A stretch of DNA of 64,000 nt from contig NC_064676.1 in assembly GCF_023278565.1 (NCBI RefSeq), forward strand, positions 6,944,001 to 7,008,000, given 5' to 3'. The stretch's first letter is position 1. Each line of letters starts with the position of its first letter. Position numbers and translations under genes: made by a program. Origin of the DNA: Colletotrichum lupini (lineage: Eukaryota > Ascomycota > Sordariomycetes > Glomerellales > Glomerellaceae). The notes under the pieces are model-generated. The model made no database searches. It was not told where the DNA came from and worked only from the letters and a program-made list of their open reading frames with translations. Positions 37,713 through 48,002 of this stretch are shown here, in pieces.

Positions 37713-38359
37713 CTTGCGATTCCCTCTTCTTTCTGAAAAATTGAACTCGAAGTAAAATTTCGTATTGAAAACCACTATTGCCGTTGTCGTCCTCCCTAGT
37801 CCATCGAGCATGGCCGGCGCAAAACTGGTGTTCAAGAACAAAACTCCATGGCCGCTGCGGGGTTTTCTTTGTCCGCCGGTGCCCCACCCACCGGAACGTG
37901 CCGTGTCATGGCCCCACCCTCACCGACGTCGCCCCCGACGCGGGCGCGTCAGCCTCTCGCTGGTTTCCTTTCTCGGACAACGATGCTTTTTTTCCGTCCT
38001 CATAGTCTCGTTTCTCTCAAATCTCGCTCTCGCACAATGTTTCAAAGGCGAATAGTTGGCTGATCTTACCCCAGTCTTGGCGCATCTGGCACTTCTGCCA
38101 TTGTCTCTTCCGCACAACAACGTCCGTTGACCGCCTTCCTCTCCCTTTCCTCTCCTCTCCTCTGTTCCTTCATAGGTTCACTCTCCTTGTACCTCGGCGG
38201 ACAACTGTCTCGTCTCCCAAGGCAGTCTTCTCTCTCTGCTCTTCTCCACAATCACACCATGCTCCGGGTCCCCACCGTTCCTCAAACCGTCCACTGAAGA
38301 CGGGCTTTCAATCCCCAGATCTTCACTCACCACCAGGACGGCCATCCCACTCCCTCCGA
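37713..38359. promoter_or_regulatory. Shared divergent promoter of two regulator genes
   Basis: This 647-bp region lies between two divergently transcribed regulator genes. The right half (about 38060-38340) is strongly pyrimidine-rich on the plus strand, as in many fungal leaders. I searched it for a zinc-cluster exon on the plus strand and saw none. Confidence 0.55.
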
Positions 38360-40683
38360 ATGGACGCCGTAGAGTCGCCCAATGCCACCTCCGAGTCGGG
38401 AACCCTCAGCCCGGCACACTTCAACCACTCACGCAAGCGGAAACACTCGGGCTCAACAGACCGTCCCACACGCGAGTATGGCTTGATGCGAGACACGGGC
38501 AAGCATGACACCGCACGCTTCGTTGGCTCAGGCAGCGGCATTCACTTTATCCGGGGCGTTTATGTCAGGCTGGCCCGCAAGTCCGCCCTCAGGACATCCC
38601 AGTCCACTAACAACATTAGCGACCTCGTCCCCGGAGAAGACGACCAGCTCCAGCGGGAGACCTCATCGCGTGATGGAGACGAGCAAAACCTCTGGCGCAG
38701 CTCTGAGTTGATACCAGAACCCGAAGGCGATGACTTCAATCCGACCTTTGAGCAACTCGTCGACTGGTCGAGGAGCTACTTTGAAGCATGGCACCCGACG
38801 CTTCCTTTCCTCAGTGCCCCAGATGTACTCAACCTCTTTGAGGAAGTTAGTGCTGGCGGCGTGGCTGCTCTCGGCCATCTCGAGCGCTCGATTGTCAAGT
38901 CCATACTATCAATCTCTCTAGCTGACAGTCGCCAAAAGGCTCCCTTTTCTCAGCCAGTCCCATCCTCCCTCGTCTTCCGCACAGTCGAGGAGGCAATGTC
39001 GGCGTCACAATTCGCCCTCTACCAACCAGCTTCGATCCAAGCCACACAAGCTGCCCTTGCCATACAACTGTTTCTCGTCTCCATGTTGAGACTGAACTCG
39101 GCATCGAGACTAGGCGGTTTGATCGTCAGAATGGCTTTCCACCTAGGCTTGCACCGGTGCCCTTCGAGATACCCCTTCTTCACTAAAGAGGAGGCGCACA
39201 TGCGCCGACGTGTCTTTTGGTGCATATACTGCACGGAGCGATTCTTATGCCAAGCTCTAGGCCTCCCGTTAGACATCCGGGATGACGACGTCGATGTGTG
39301 TTATCCCGGCGAAGAAAAGCACGGGACACTTGCCGACGCCGAAGACAACAGGCTACAGCTGCTCACATACTTGGTCAAGCACGCGCGGATACGGGGCTTA
39401 ATTTTGGAGCTGCGGAATAAATCAATTCACTCACGCGACGATACCGCAGATCGCTCTAGCTACGTCCAAGCAGAGCTTGCAAAATGGTCAAACGAGATCC
39501 ACGACGCGGTCGAAGACGAACATACCCAGGATGAAGCCTCGCCACAACCGCCAATCTCTGCGGGTCATCGTATTTTCTTGCTTCTGCTAAAGTACGAGTC
39601 CATGATCTCTCTCAATCGCCCGATGATGACGTCCGATCCGTCTAGCCCGGCGTACTCTGCCGGACTACAAAACTGCATTTTTGCTGCCAAGTCCATATCC
39701 ATTGCTTTGAAGAGGCATCATAGTCAGAATAAGATTCCTGGCGATCCTACGAGCGCATGTTTGCTTGAACCGTTGCTTCAGCCGTCGTTCACATGGGCTG
39801 TATGGATCAGCGCATTCATTCTGATTTACGCTGGTTTTGAACGGCAATTGCCTTTGGCCAGTGCGCTAAAGTAAGCATACCACTCAACTTCCTTACTATG
39901 AAGGCAATCTTGAGGGCTAAGTAAACTGACTTTTGCAGACACGTTGAATCAGGCAAAGAGATTCTGCGCCACATTGCCTCTCGCGACACATCATGGCCCG
40001 AATACTGCCTCTCCGCAGTCGACGAGCTCACCGCAGCTGTAAGAGAACTATCCGTCCCGAACAACCCGCTCAGACGACAACCAAGCACCAGCAACCTAGC
40101 ACCCAACGCCCATCTTCGAACAGACCTCGGTCAACAGGCTCGAACGAACAGCAGCTCAAGCAGACCCAGAGGCCTACGCTCCGACTCGACAAACACCCAT
40201 CAGCCAACCGGATCCAGCCTCCGAGCCCGCTTCTCCCCCTCCGTGGCTGCGTCCTCAGGCCGACCAGACGAACCGGGCCTCGTGGCGCCAGATAACACAA
40301 TCTGGTCACAAAATCAAAGCGACGGACTTTCAGGGCCGACAGATGACCAGTCCGGTCGATGGCCCACGCAGGCCTCGCCGACGTCGGGCCCGTCCGTCAA
40401 CGCGGGGTGGACGGCGAGCACGCCGGGGGCGCAGTCTGGATTCCAGGCGACTGCGCAGCAGGATTCTCCCAACTTTGACAGCCAGCCGTTTTCTCTATCG
40501 CTGGGCGCGGCTACGTCGTTCCCTGCGATGGGGGCTTCGGAGAATGCGCCTGGCGAGGGGCAGGAGTCTATGGTTTGGTATGATCAGTTATTTGCTAACT
40601 CTTTTGGGGCGATTGATTATCCGTTCTTGGCGGCGGCGCAGTTTGATCCGTCTGTGGATCCTACGTGGTCGTATTTGCGGTAA
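38360..40683 (+). CDS. Fungal_trans-domain regulator without a zinc cluster, 751 aa
   Basis: Exon 1 is 38360-39870 and exon 2 is 39939-40683. The 68-bp intron has GTAAGC and GCAG in phase 2. The middle homology region of fungal zinc-cluster regulators is clear: GSGSGIHFIRGVYVRLARKSA near 56-76, FEQLVDWSRSYFEAWHPTLPFL near 130-152, then LGGLIVRMAFHLGLHR and MRRRVFWCIYCTERFLCQALGLPLDIRDDDVDV (about 250-315). The C-terminal 250 residues are low-complexity (Ser, Gln, Pro, Gly). The N terminus starts directly with a basic RKRKHS stretch and has no Cys6 cluster or C2H2 finger, so DNA binding would need a partner or an unseen exon. The divergent neighbour is the reverse: zinc cluster, no middle region. 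It lies tail-to-tail with the transporter gene. Confidence 0.88.
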
Positions 40684-41396
40684 TGCTTAATGAGGAGTAC
40701 AGAGAGAAATCTGATGGAGGCCGAGGTTGCGTACATGACTACTACAGAGGAGAAGCTGGAGTATCGATATTTCTGTGATCTTTGATACCCACATGCCTAG
40801 TAAATAGAGGCAGGCAGCTTGTATCTTGCAACTCCACATGCGACATAGCGCCGTTTGCAATAAGCCTTGAATTTTTTTGCATGCCGTTTCGGAAACAGCG
40901 CAAGGCCACTGATTTTGAACTCCACGGGTCGCAATATGAATGCAGATTGGTAATTGGTATCGTTGCAAGTGAGCCTATGGATCTTCCAAAGAGCTGGACC
41001 AAACAGGAACCAAGATCTACGTTAGGCCTACCCTTTATTGAGGATGAGATCTCCGGCCCAGCGATCTGGCTCACCACCAGTAGCTCTGGGAAAAGATACC
41101 GACAGACTGGAACTGACGATCACCGACAACCCACCAGTTCGGTCGTGGTCCCACAGGATGCAACGCTCACGAGACAAGCGGGGCCGACTTGTTGATCAAC
41201 TTGAGAAGTAGTGCATGTTGACAATCAAGTGTTTGACACGAAGCATGGGTATAGCCAACACAGCATGTGTAGCTGCGACATCTCTCATCCTCATATGAAA
41301 ATTATATATTCAATACAACCCCTCAACATAATTATATTTGAAGCGGTGTCGTGGTGCAATCTCTCTCCAGCGTGACCGTATGCTTTCTTCCGGCCT
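40684..41396. other. Intergenic between convergent genes
   Basis: 713 bp between the 3' ends of the regulator and the transporter genes; presumably two 3' UTRs. No gene or repeat seen. Confidence 0.6.
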
Positions 41397-43136
41397 TCAG
41401 TAGGCATACTTGGTACCGCTCGCGCCCATCTTCTTGTTCGTAGAGACCAACCAGAACCGCAACGCCCACGTACCAGCAATACAAGCAAATGCAAAAGCCG
41501 CATTGCTCGACATGGCTGTAAGGTACCGAGGTCCATCGCTCTTGGGGTACTGCAAAATGACTGTTAGTTCTGATTCCGGCAAGGGACGCGGATGATTACG
41601 TACCAGGTAAGCAGTGTAAATGTACGACGCATTGGCAATCACATTCACAATAGACTGACTGACAGCCTTCTTCTCCTGCGTAGATCCCAGCGTTGCCGAA
41701 ACCCAGCCCAGGATGCACGAGTTGACAGCATACGCTCCAGACGCGAAAAGGAAGCAGGAAATGTACCGCGCCGCCGTGTTGAGAGTCGCGCACGAGATGA
41801 CGAACCCGACAATGGCTATGCCCATACACGCGGTGATGTGCCAGGTACGCTCGTTGTATTTACCAGAGGAGATGCCAACGAGGTAGCCAAAGATGCCGGA
41901 GATGAGGTACGGCGGGCAGGTGAGGACGAGGGTGATGGTGTCGTTGAAGCCGAGGGAGCCGACGACGGTTGGGAAGAAGTTGTTGAAGCCGCATGCAGAC
42001 TAGGATCATTGTCAGAATATGAACATTCCGTGGAGGATCAGAATTGGACTCACGAGATGCATGTTTTGGATGAAGCAGAGGAGCCAGAGACGAGGGTCGC
42101 GAATGGCTTGCATGAAGCCTGCCTTGGCACCCTTGCTCTCTTCAACGCCGACGGTATCCCTGAGCATACGATCATGAGCGAGTTGGCGCTCCTCGGGCTT
42201 CAGCCAGCGAGTCGTAAGAGGGCTGTCAGCGAGTGTAAACATGCCAATGACGGCGACGCCAAAGGTCAAGCACGCCTCGATGATGAACAGCCACTGCCAT
42301 CCCTTCAACCCGTGGTTGCCGTCGATAGTGTTGAAGACGGCGGCGGCGATGAGGCCCGAGAAGGACGTGGCAAAGATGTTTCCCGAGTAAAGGATAGACA
42401 GACGGGTGGCGATTTCTTTACGGGTGTAGAAGATGGAGAGCATGTAGATGGCGCCTGGGTAGAAGGGGGCTTCGGTCACGCCGAGGAAGAAGCGGACGAT
42501 GACAAGGTGGGTGTAGTTCTTGGCGAGGGCGGTGCAGCCCGAAACGAGAGCCCATGCCATCATGCAGATTGCCATGTAGATGGATGGCCGGACGTGTTTC
42601 GAGGACATGAGCATGTTGGAGGGGATTTGCATAAGGAGGTAGCTGTAGGTCGTACCATCAGCGTTGTGTTCGGAAAGCTGGAGTTTGGAAGAGTTGAACT
42701 TACCCGACGAAGAGGATTGAGATGCAGGTGTTGTACTGTGAGCCCTGGAGACCTAAATCCTTTTCGAGACCATCCAGACGGGCCTGGGCGATTGCGTTCC
42801 TGTCGAGCTGTGCATCAAGTCAGTTTGTCGCTCGGATTTGCCGTAGCAAACATCAATTCGACGTACGTAGTTCAGAAAGTACATGCACCTAAGACATGTC
42901 AGCTATTGAGTCCAATCAACAATATGGAAATTGAGAACCTACCAAAGTGTCGGCATGATTCTAAAGTCAAGCTTTCTGACAAGGGCAATTTCTTCTGCGC
43001 TCGTCTTCGCCACAGCACCAGAGTAATCGGCTCCCAGCTGCAACACGCCACCCTTCTCATCTTCAGTCGACATCTCGACAAAGTTCTCGTTGGGCTTAGG
43101 CTCAAGGTCCAAATCTTGCTTCTTCTCGTGAGCCAT
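41397..43136 (-). CDS. MFS transporter, anion:cation symporter (Dal5/tartrate-transporter-like) family
   Basis: Six exons: 43136-42943, 42888-42867, 42807-42704, 42642-42054, 41999-41604 and 41549-41397. The five introns are 54-61 bp with consistent phases, giving 485 aa. The first helix region has CMYFLNYLDRNAIAQARLDG, the D-R-x-N/A signature of the ACS family. Then come GYLLMQIPSNM, the motif FFLGVTEAPFYPGAIYMLSIFYTRKE and a GWQWLFIIEA segment, followed by the second six-helix half ending in a polar tail. Relatives carry organic anions such as allantoate, nicotinate, and in bacteria tartrate (TtuB type). The substrate cannot be read from sequence. Context (tartrate/D-malate dehydrogenase and glycerate kinase next door, shared promoter motif) favours a hydroxy-dicarboxylate. 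It is intact and at normal family length. Confidence 0.9.
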
Positions 43137-44003
43137 TGTGGTCTTTGTCTTTGTACAGACTCAATTGAGATGACGGGAGGAATTTGGGACGTTTGGTGAT
43201 ATGCAGCAAGTAGGAAGAGGAAGGTTGACCGCTGAGATCGCTGAGTCCGTGGGTTCCAAAGAAACGAGACTGACAGGCGTCAGATCAACTCTTATACCTT
43301 GGATCTGCCTGTCTTTTGCCCCAGAATATCTGTGCTCAGTCCGGGGTAACTCCACGGGGTTGTGTTTAATCATGCCATGTTTTGTCTTCTACGCCAACAG
43401 AAACCTGGCCCGGTGTCCATTTTCCCTCGAGGCTTTCCTCGCAAACAAACGAGGAAAAGTCTCCCTGGTTCCCCGGACTCATACTAGCTTACGCGGACAA
43501 AGAAAGTACCGGGGCATTTGGGGTAAATCTGCGGGGACGCGGGGAAATGGCATGGCAAGCCAGGTTCTTCACCACGTTTAGCTGGGTTATGATGAGGGGG
43601 AACTCGACGAGCTAGGGGCACATGTTCATCTGGATTGGTGTTGCTAAGGCTATTTGACGGGTCACTTTGCTGACCCATCCGGTCGGACGGGCTTGCGGGG
43701 GCGTATCTGGCCCAGAGACATGGGACTGACTTACCCCGGATCGCTAAGATACAGACTAATGGAGAGTTGCGCATGGGGTTTTGTTGATCCTTGGGATCAT
43801 ATGAATTGGAATCTTCCTAGATTGAGACATGGAAATGAGTCTAGTAGAGCTAGATCCACAAGCTTTGGCAAGAGGGCATATCCTACGCACAAGGTGATCT
43901 GGTAGATGAAATGGAGATAGATGATACGACGCTAAGTTATGATCGCGAGTACGTATATTAGACGACAGTAGAGATGAGATGAATCATGGCTTGTAAATGC
44001 CTT
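43137..44003. promoter_or_regulatory. Upstream region of the transporter gene
   Basis: This 867-bp region contains GCGGACAAAG at 43493-43502, which recurs twice in the kinase/dehydrogenase promoter. It also holds an inverted pair AGTCCGGGG (43338-43346) and CCCCGGACT (43481-43489). CGG/CCG-containing inverted pairs are typical Zn2Cys6 binding sites. I see no coding sequence. Confidence 0.5.
43493..43502 (+). promoter_or_regulatory. GCGGACAAAG motif, 357 bp upstream of the transporter start
   Basis: Exact match to two copies in the divergent kinase/dehydrogenase promoter (45234-45243 inverted, 45260-45269). It contains a CGG half-site. A regulatory role is inferred from recurrence only. Confidence 0.4.
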
Positions 44004-44951
44004 CTACGCCTTGGAGACGCCTAGGACTTTTCGATTAGAGTCTAATATAACGCGAACATGAGCCTTTCTTCTAACATCCTGCTGTGGGAAAAACGACTCG
44101 TTGGTCAACCTCTCTAGATACAGCTCATACGCGGGCATGTACCCCTGAACAAAACGAACAACCTCCGCATCTGTCATGCCCGCACCTTTCTTCTCCCGCA
44201 ACGCCCTCTCCTGGTCCAGACGCCAGTGGTAGACGTTGGCTAGCTGGTCTGTGCTGAGGTGAAGGAATGCGTCGAAGCGCCAGGGGCCCATGAAGCTCTC
44301 GCAGTACCTTTCCAGGTTCCGGTTGATGAGCTGAAGATGCCCGAGGCTATGGCTGGCTAGTGTCGTTGTGGATAGCTGAATGTCCTCGGAGTTTGCTGTT
44401 GATGATTCCTTGGCTCTTTTCCACTTCTCCTCAACTTCCTCGGGTGACAGTGGCTGGAAACCAAGGCACCAACCCTCGAAGATGAGAACCTCCAGAGGTG
44501 GGTTCCTCGGCACGGTGTCCCACTGTGACTCTGGGGCTCTGCCTCCCTCACCGCTGAAGAGACTTTTGTCGAATGACGGCCACTTGACGGGCTCTGAGTC
44601 TGTCTGATCTGACTGTGGCTTTGACACATCGTCGAAGAAGCGTCGCGCTAGATCTTCATCATGTGTCCCGGGTTGTCCGCGAGTCCGGAGAAGGCCATTT
44701 CCGGGGTTAGAATCTCTCAATGATACCAGCTGGTCATGGTCGTGGTACAGGTCGTCTAGTGAAAGCGTTCTTGTGTTGATGCCATACTTGGCGTTGAGTG
44801 TGTTGGTAAGAGCCTCAGCCCATGTTGACTTTCCACTTCCCTGCAGGCCCGAAAGGCCAAGAATAAAGGGGGTCGCCAACTCCGCTCTATGTGACTTGAT
44901 TGAAGGGAGGACTTGCTGGATAACGGCTTCCAAGGCTGTCGTGTCAATCAT
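44004..44951 (-). CDS. D-glycerate 3-kinase-like P-loop kinase
   Basis: Members phosphorylate D-glycerate to 3-phosphoglycerate with ATP; yeast Tda10 and plant GLYK belong here. This 315-aa single-exon frame starts at an ATG just before the first conserved block. Walker A is GLQGSGKST (35-43). It is followed by RTLSLDDLYH (61-70, the Walker-B-like substrate loop) and PGNGLLRTRGQPGTHD (83-98), a glycerate-kinase hallmark. LIFEGWCLGFQPLSPEEVEEKW and the C-terminal MTDAEVVRFVQGYMPAYELYLERL complete the family pattern. The length is normal. It is divergent from the tartrate/D-malate dehydrogenase gene across 646 bp. That dehydrogenase family can produce D-glycerate from meso-tartrate, giving a plausible metabolic link. 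Confidence 0.9.
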   Translation of the reverse strand: MIDTTALEAVIQQVLPSIKSHRAELATPFILGLSGLQGSGKSTWAEALTNTLNAKYGINTRTLSLDDLYHDHDQLVSLRDSNPGNGLLRTRGQPGTHDEDLARRFFDDVSKPQSDQTDSEPVKWPSFDKSLFSGEGGRAPESQWDTVPRNPPLEVLIFEGWCLGFQPLSPEEVEEKWKRAKESSTANSEDIQLSTTTLASHSLGHLQLINRNLERYCESFMGPWRFDAFLHLSTDQLANVYHWRLDQERALREKKGAGMTDAEVVRFVQGYMPAYELYLERLTNESFFPQQDVRRKAHVRVILDSNRKVLGVSKA

Positions 44952-45597
44952 GGTGAGATATTACCTTGACACTCTACCACCTGGCGACAAAAAACTTGCC
45001 AGTTGAAAAACACCTCTCAAGCCCGAAACCGAGGAGGGTGCGTGGGCTATCGTTAGAGGGATGCACGTGTTGATATGCTTTCAAATGCTTTCAAACGTGG
45101 GGAAGCTCGTAAATGACTCTGAGTAAGACTAATCGAGATTCACAGTAGCTGCGTTAAAAGGCTCATCCTGTGTTGCGTGGGAGGCAAATAGGAAATAACT
45201 CAATACCGTCAAATGATAGTCCTGCGGACTTGTCTTTGTCCGCTGGCGAAGACACATCCGCGGACAAAGTCAATACCGCTCCCCGGACCCCAGATCACCT
45301 CCACCACGAACCCCAACTCCACAAACTCCCGACACTTGCGGCGCATTCCCGGAGATGGTGGGCGATGAAGACGGTGATCTAGCCGTTGTCGGCGGGAGTC
45401 TGACGGTTACAAAAGAAGACAACTTCACTGCGCTCTGACATACCCTGCAGCACAGCCATCACCACCAACCTCAAGATTTATCTCATCGTGTAATCAAGGG
45501 AAAGAAACGAACCATAATTACCCCTCGACTCTAACCCCTCATATCATAGTATCACCACATACATCCACCCACCTTAACCCCCTCCCATTCGTTTAAG
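44952..45597. promoter_or_regulatory. Divergent promoter between glycerate kinase and tartrate/D-malate dehydrogenase genes
   Basis: This 646-bp region contains an inverted repeat: CTTTGTCCGC at 45234-45243 and GCGGACAAAG at 45260-45269, arms perfect over 10 bp and 16 bp apart. It lies about 283-318 bp from the kinase start and 329-364 bp from the dehydrogenase start. A further GCGGACTTG lies at 45224. CGG-containing inverted repeats fit a Zn2Cys6 dimer. The binding protein is unknown; the regulators at 36825-40683 are candidates. Confidence 0.5.
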
Positions 45598-46821
45598 ATG
45601 TCGCCTAGTGCGCTCCCCGCCCAAAAGTCTTACAGCATCGCCTCCATGGGGGCTGATGGCATTGGCCCGGAGGTCATCGAGGCCGGTGTGGAGGTTCTCA
45701 AGGCTCTTTCCGAGACTCTTGGCACATTCGACCTTAACTTCACCGACTACGACTGGAGCTCCGAGACTTACAAGAAGACCGGAAAGTATATCCCGGACGG
45801 CGGCCTTGAGCAGCTCAAGAAGCACGACGCCATCCTCTTCGGCGCCGTCGGTGCCCCCGGTATGTTATCTCCGCAAGTCAAGACTCAACCCGTGCACACC
45901 ACTAACCGGCGCAGATGTCCCCGACCATATCTCCCTCTGGGGACTCCGTTTGGCAATCTGCCAGCCCTTCCAGCAGTACGCCAACGTTCGCCCCACCCGT
46001 GTCCTCCGCGGTACCCAGTCTCCCCTCCGCAACTGCGCCGAGGGCGATCTGGACTGGGTCATCATCCGTGAGAACAGCGAGGGCGAGTACGCCGGCCAGG
46101 GTGGTCGCTCGCACCGCGGCTTTCCCTGGGAGACTGCCACCGAGGTCTCAATCTTCACCCGCCACGGTGTTGAGCGTCTGATCCGCTTTGCTTTCGAGAC
46201 GGCCCGTAGCCGTCCCCGCAAGCTTCTCACTTTTGTCACTAAGAGTAATGCCCAGCGTAACGGCATGGTTCTCTGGGATGAGGTTGTCTATGAGGTTGCC
46301 AAGGACTTCCCCGATGTCTCTCTTGACAAAATGCTCGTTGACGCCATGACGACAAGAATGGTCCTTAACCCTAAGAGCTTGGACACCATTGTGGCCACCA
46401 ACCTGGTAAGTACATGTTTGTCAACTTAGTTTATGTATGATTAGGGGACTAACGAAGGCTCCAGCACGCCGATATTCTCTCCGACCTCGCTGCTGCCCTC
46501 GCTGGCTCCATCGGTATCGCTCCTACCAGCAACCTGGACCCCAGCCGCAAGAACCCCTCCATGTTCGAGCCCATCCACGGCTCCGCCTTTGACATTACCG
46601 GCAAGGGTGTCGCCAACCCCGTTGCGACCTTCTGGACCGCTGCCGAGATGCTGGAGTGGCTCGGTGAGAAGGAGGCCGCGACGCAACTCATGGAATGCGT
46701 CGAGAACGTCACCGGCAACGGTATTGTCACTGCCGATCTCGGTGGCAAGGCGACGACGAAAGAGGTCACCGCTGCCGTTGTGGCTGAGATCAAGGCCAAG
46801 CTTGGCAAGAGCAAGCAATAA
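45598..46821 (+). CDS. Tartrate/D-malate dehydrogenase (decarboxylating), stop codon at a transposon junction
   Basis: NAD-dependent beta-decarboxylating dehydrogenases of this branch oxidise D-malate to pyruvate and act on tartrates (L-tartrate to oxaloglycolate, meso-tartrate to D-glycerate). Exons are 45598-45859, 45915-46405 and 46465-46821; introns are 55 and 59 bp; the product is 369 aa. Visible features are GADGIGPEV, GAVGAPDVPDHISLWGLRL, then TQSPLR and WVIIRENSEGEYAGQGG. The last is the substrate loop of the TtuC/DmlA branch, where 3-isopropylmalate dehydrogenases have RELTGGIYFG. KSNAQRNGMVLWD, MLVDAMTTRMVLNPKSLD, and HADILSDLAAALAGSIG (252-268, metal ligands) follow. The NAD site is near PSMFEPIHGSAFDITGKGVANPVA. 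The stop TAA (46819-46821) is made of the TA target duplication plus the first base of a Fot1-like element, so the native 3' UTR is displaced by 8.7 kb. Confidence 0.92.
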
Positions 46822-46866
46822 GTCAAAGCACCCACTTTTGGGCACCCCCCCCTTTTGGGCACCCCA
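46821..46866. repeat. Left terminal inverted repeat of the Fot1-like element
   Basis: About 46 bp, matching 55507-55552 in inverted orientation. Each contains a direct repeat of TTTTGGGCACCCC around a run of eight C. Unlike the interior, the TIRs retain CpA dinucleotides and show no RIP-type change. Confidence 0.9.
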
Positions 46867-48002
46867 ACAAAACATAGCATCTAAACATTAACACCAACCA
46901 TAATCAATTAATTAACTACCTTCTACTACTATAATAATATAATCAAAATTCTCCCTAGGTAATTCGACCCCTACGAGTTAATTAGGACTAACTAAACGGT
47001 CGCTAAAGTCCTCTTAAGCTTTTTATATATTTTAAATATCCGCGAACTTAGTATTTAAGTTTAAATATATAGTCTTTTTTTTCCTAGGCCTTATATACTT
47101 AATTTTAGTTTTAAGAACTCGAACTTAGTACTAAGATATAGTTAATTAATAAGCCTACTCCCTAAAAGCTTTTTTTATTTTTTAAAATAGTAGTTATTAA
47201 GTACTATTATCTAGACTAAGCTTTATAAATAGCTTTAAGTAATTATAAAGCTCGCTAGCCTTTTTAGGAGTTAACTAGTTAATAATAGAAGTTATTAATA
47301 TTTAATTAAGTAGTTTACTAATATTACTAATCGTTTACCTAGCTTCTATACCCCTTTTAAATAATATAACTTATATAAATAAAACTATTAAGTTAAGAAG
47401 TAGCTTAGCTATATTAAGTAGCTATAGTTTAATTACTTTCTACTTACTTTATATATTTAATAACGTTAAACTAGCTAAACGAGTAAGCTAGTAGTAGCTT
47501 AAGAAGTACTATTTTTTAATAATAATAGAATTATTTACTATATCCTCTTTACTAAGCTCCTTTTTATATATAAACTTAATAAGCTTAAAGATAGCTATAT
47601 TTAATAGCTAGAGGATATAAAAAGCGTATAGTAATAAGAATAATAAGTAGACGTTATTTTTATAGCACTCTTATATAAATTCTATTATTATATAACTCTT
47701 ATACCTATTTAGTACTAATAGTCGAGGCTAGTTTAGCTTACTAAGCCCTTTAATAGGGGGGGTCTTAGTTTATAATAAGAACACTTCCTTTAGCTAGTAA
47801 AGGGTAGTCTCGTCGGTCGTCTAGTTATTATTTATTATTATAAACTTCTAACTATTATAAGTAATAAGTTAAAGAGGGAACTACTACTATTAAACCGACT
47901 TTCCCTTATAAATAACTAGTAGTTTAATAGCTCTACTATTAATAAAAATATACTTAATAATCGTTACCTAAGTACGCGAACTAAGCTCTTTTTTTTATAT
48001 TA

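Noticed and set aside
41592..43199. 535-codon plus-strand open frame
   Set aside because: It is antisense to the transporter gene and crosses its introns. Its translation is charged low-complexity without domains, whereas the minus strand gives a clean six-exon ACS transporter.
45598..46821. 3-isopropylmalate dehydrogenase (LEU2) assignment
   Set aside because: The substrate loop RENSEGEYAGQGG and the overall pattern fit the tartrate/D-malate dehydrogenase branch; isopropylmalate dehydrogenases have RELTGGIYFG there.
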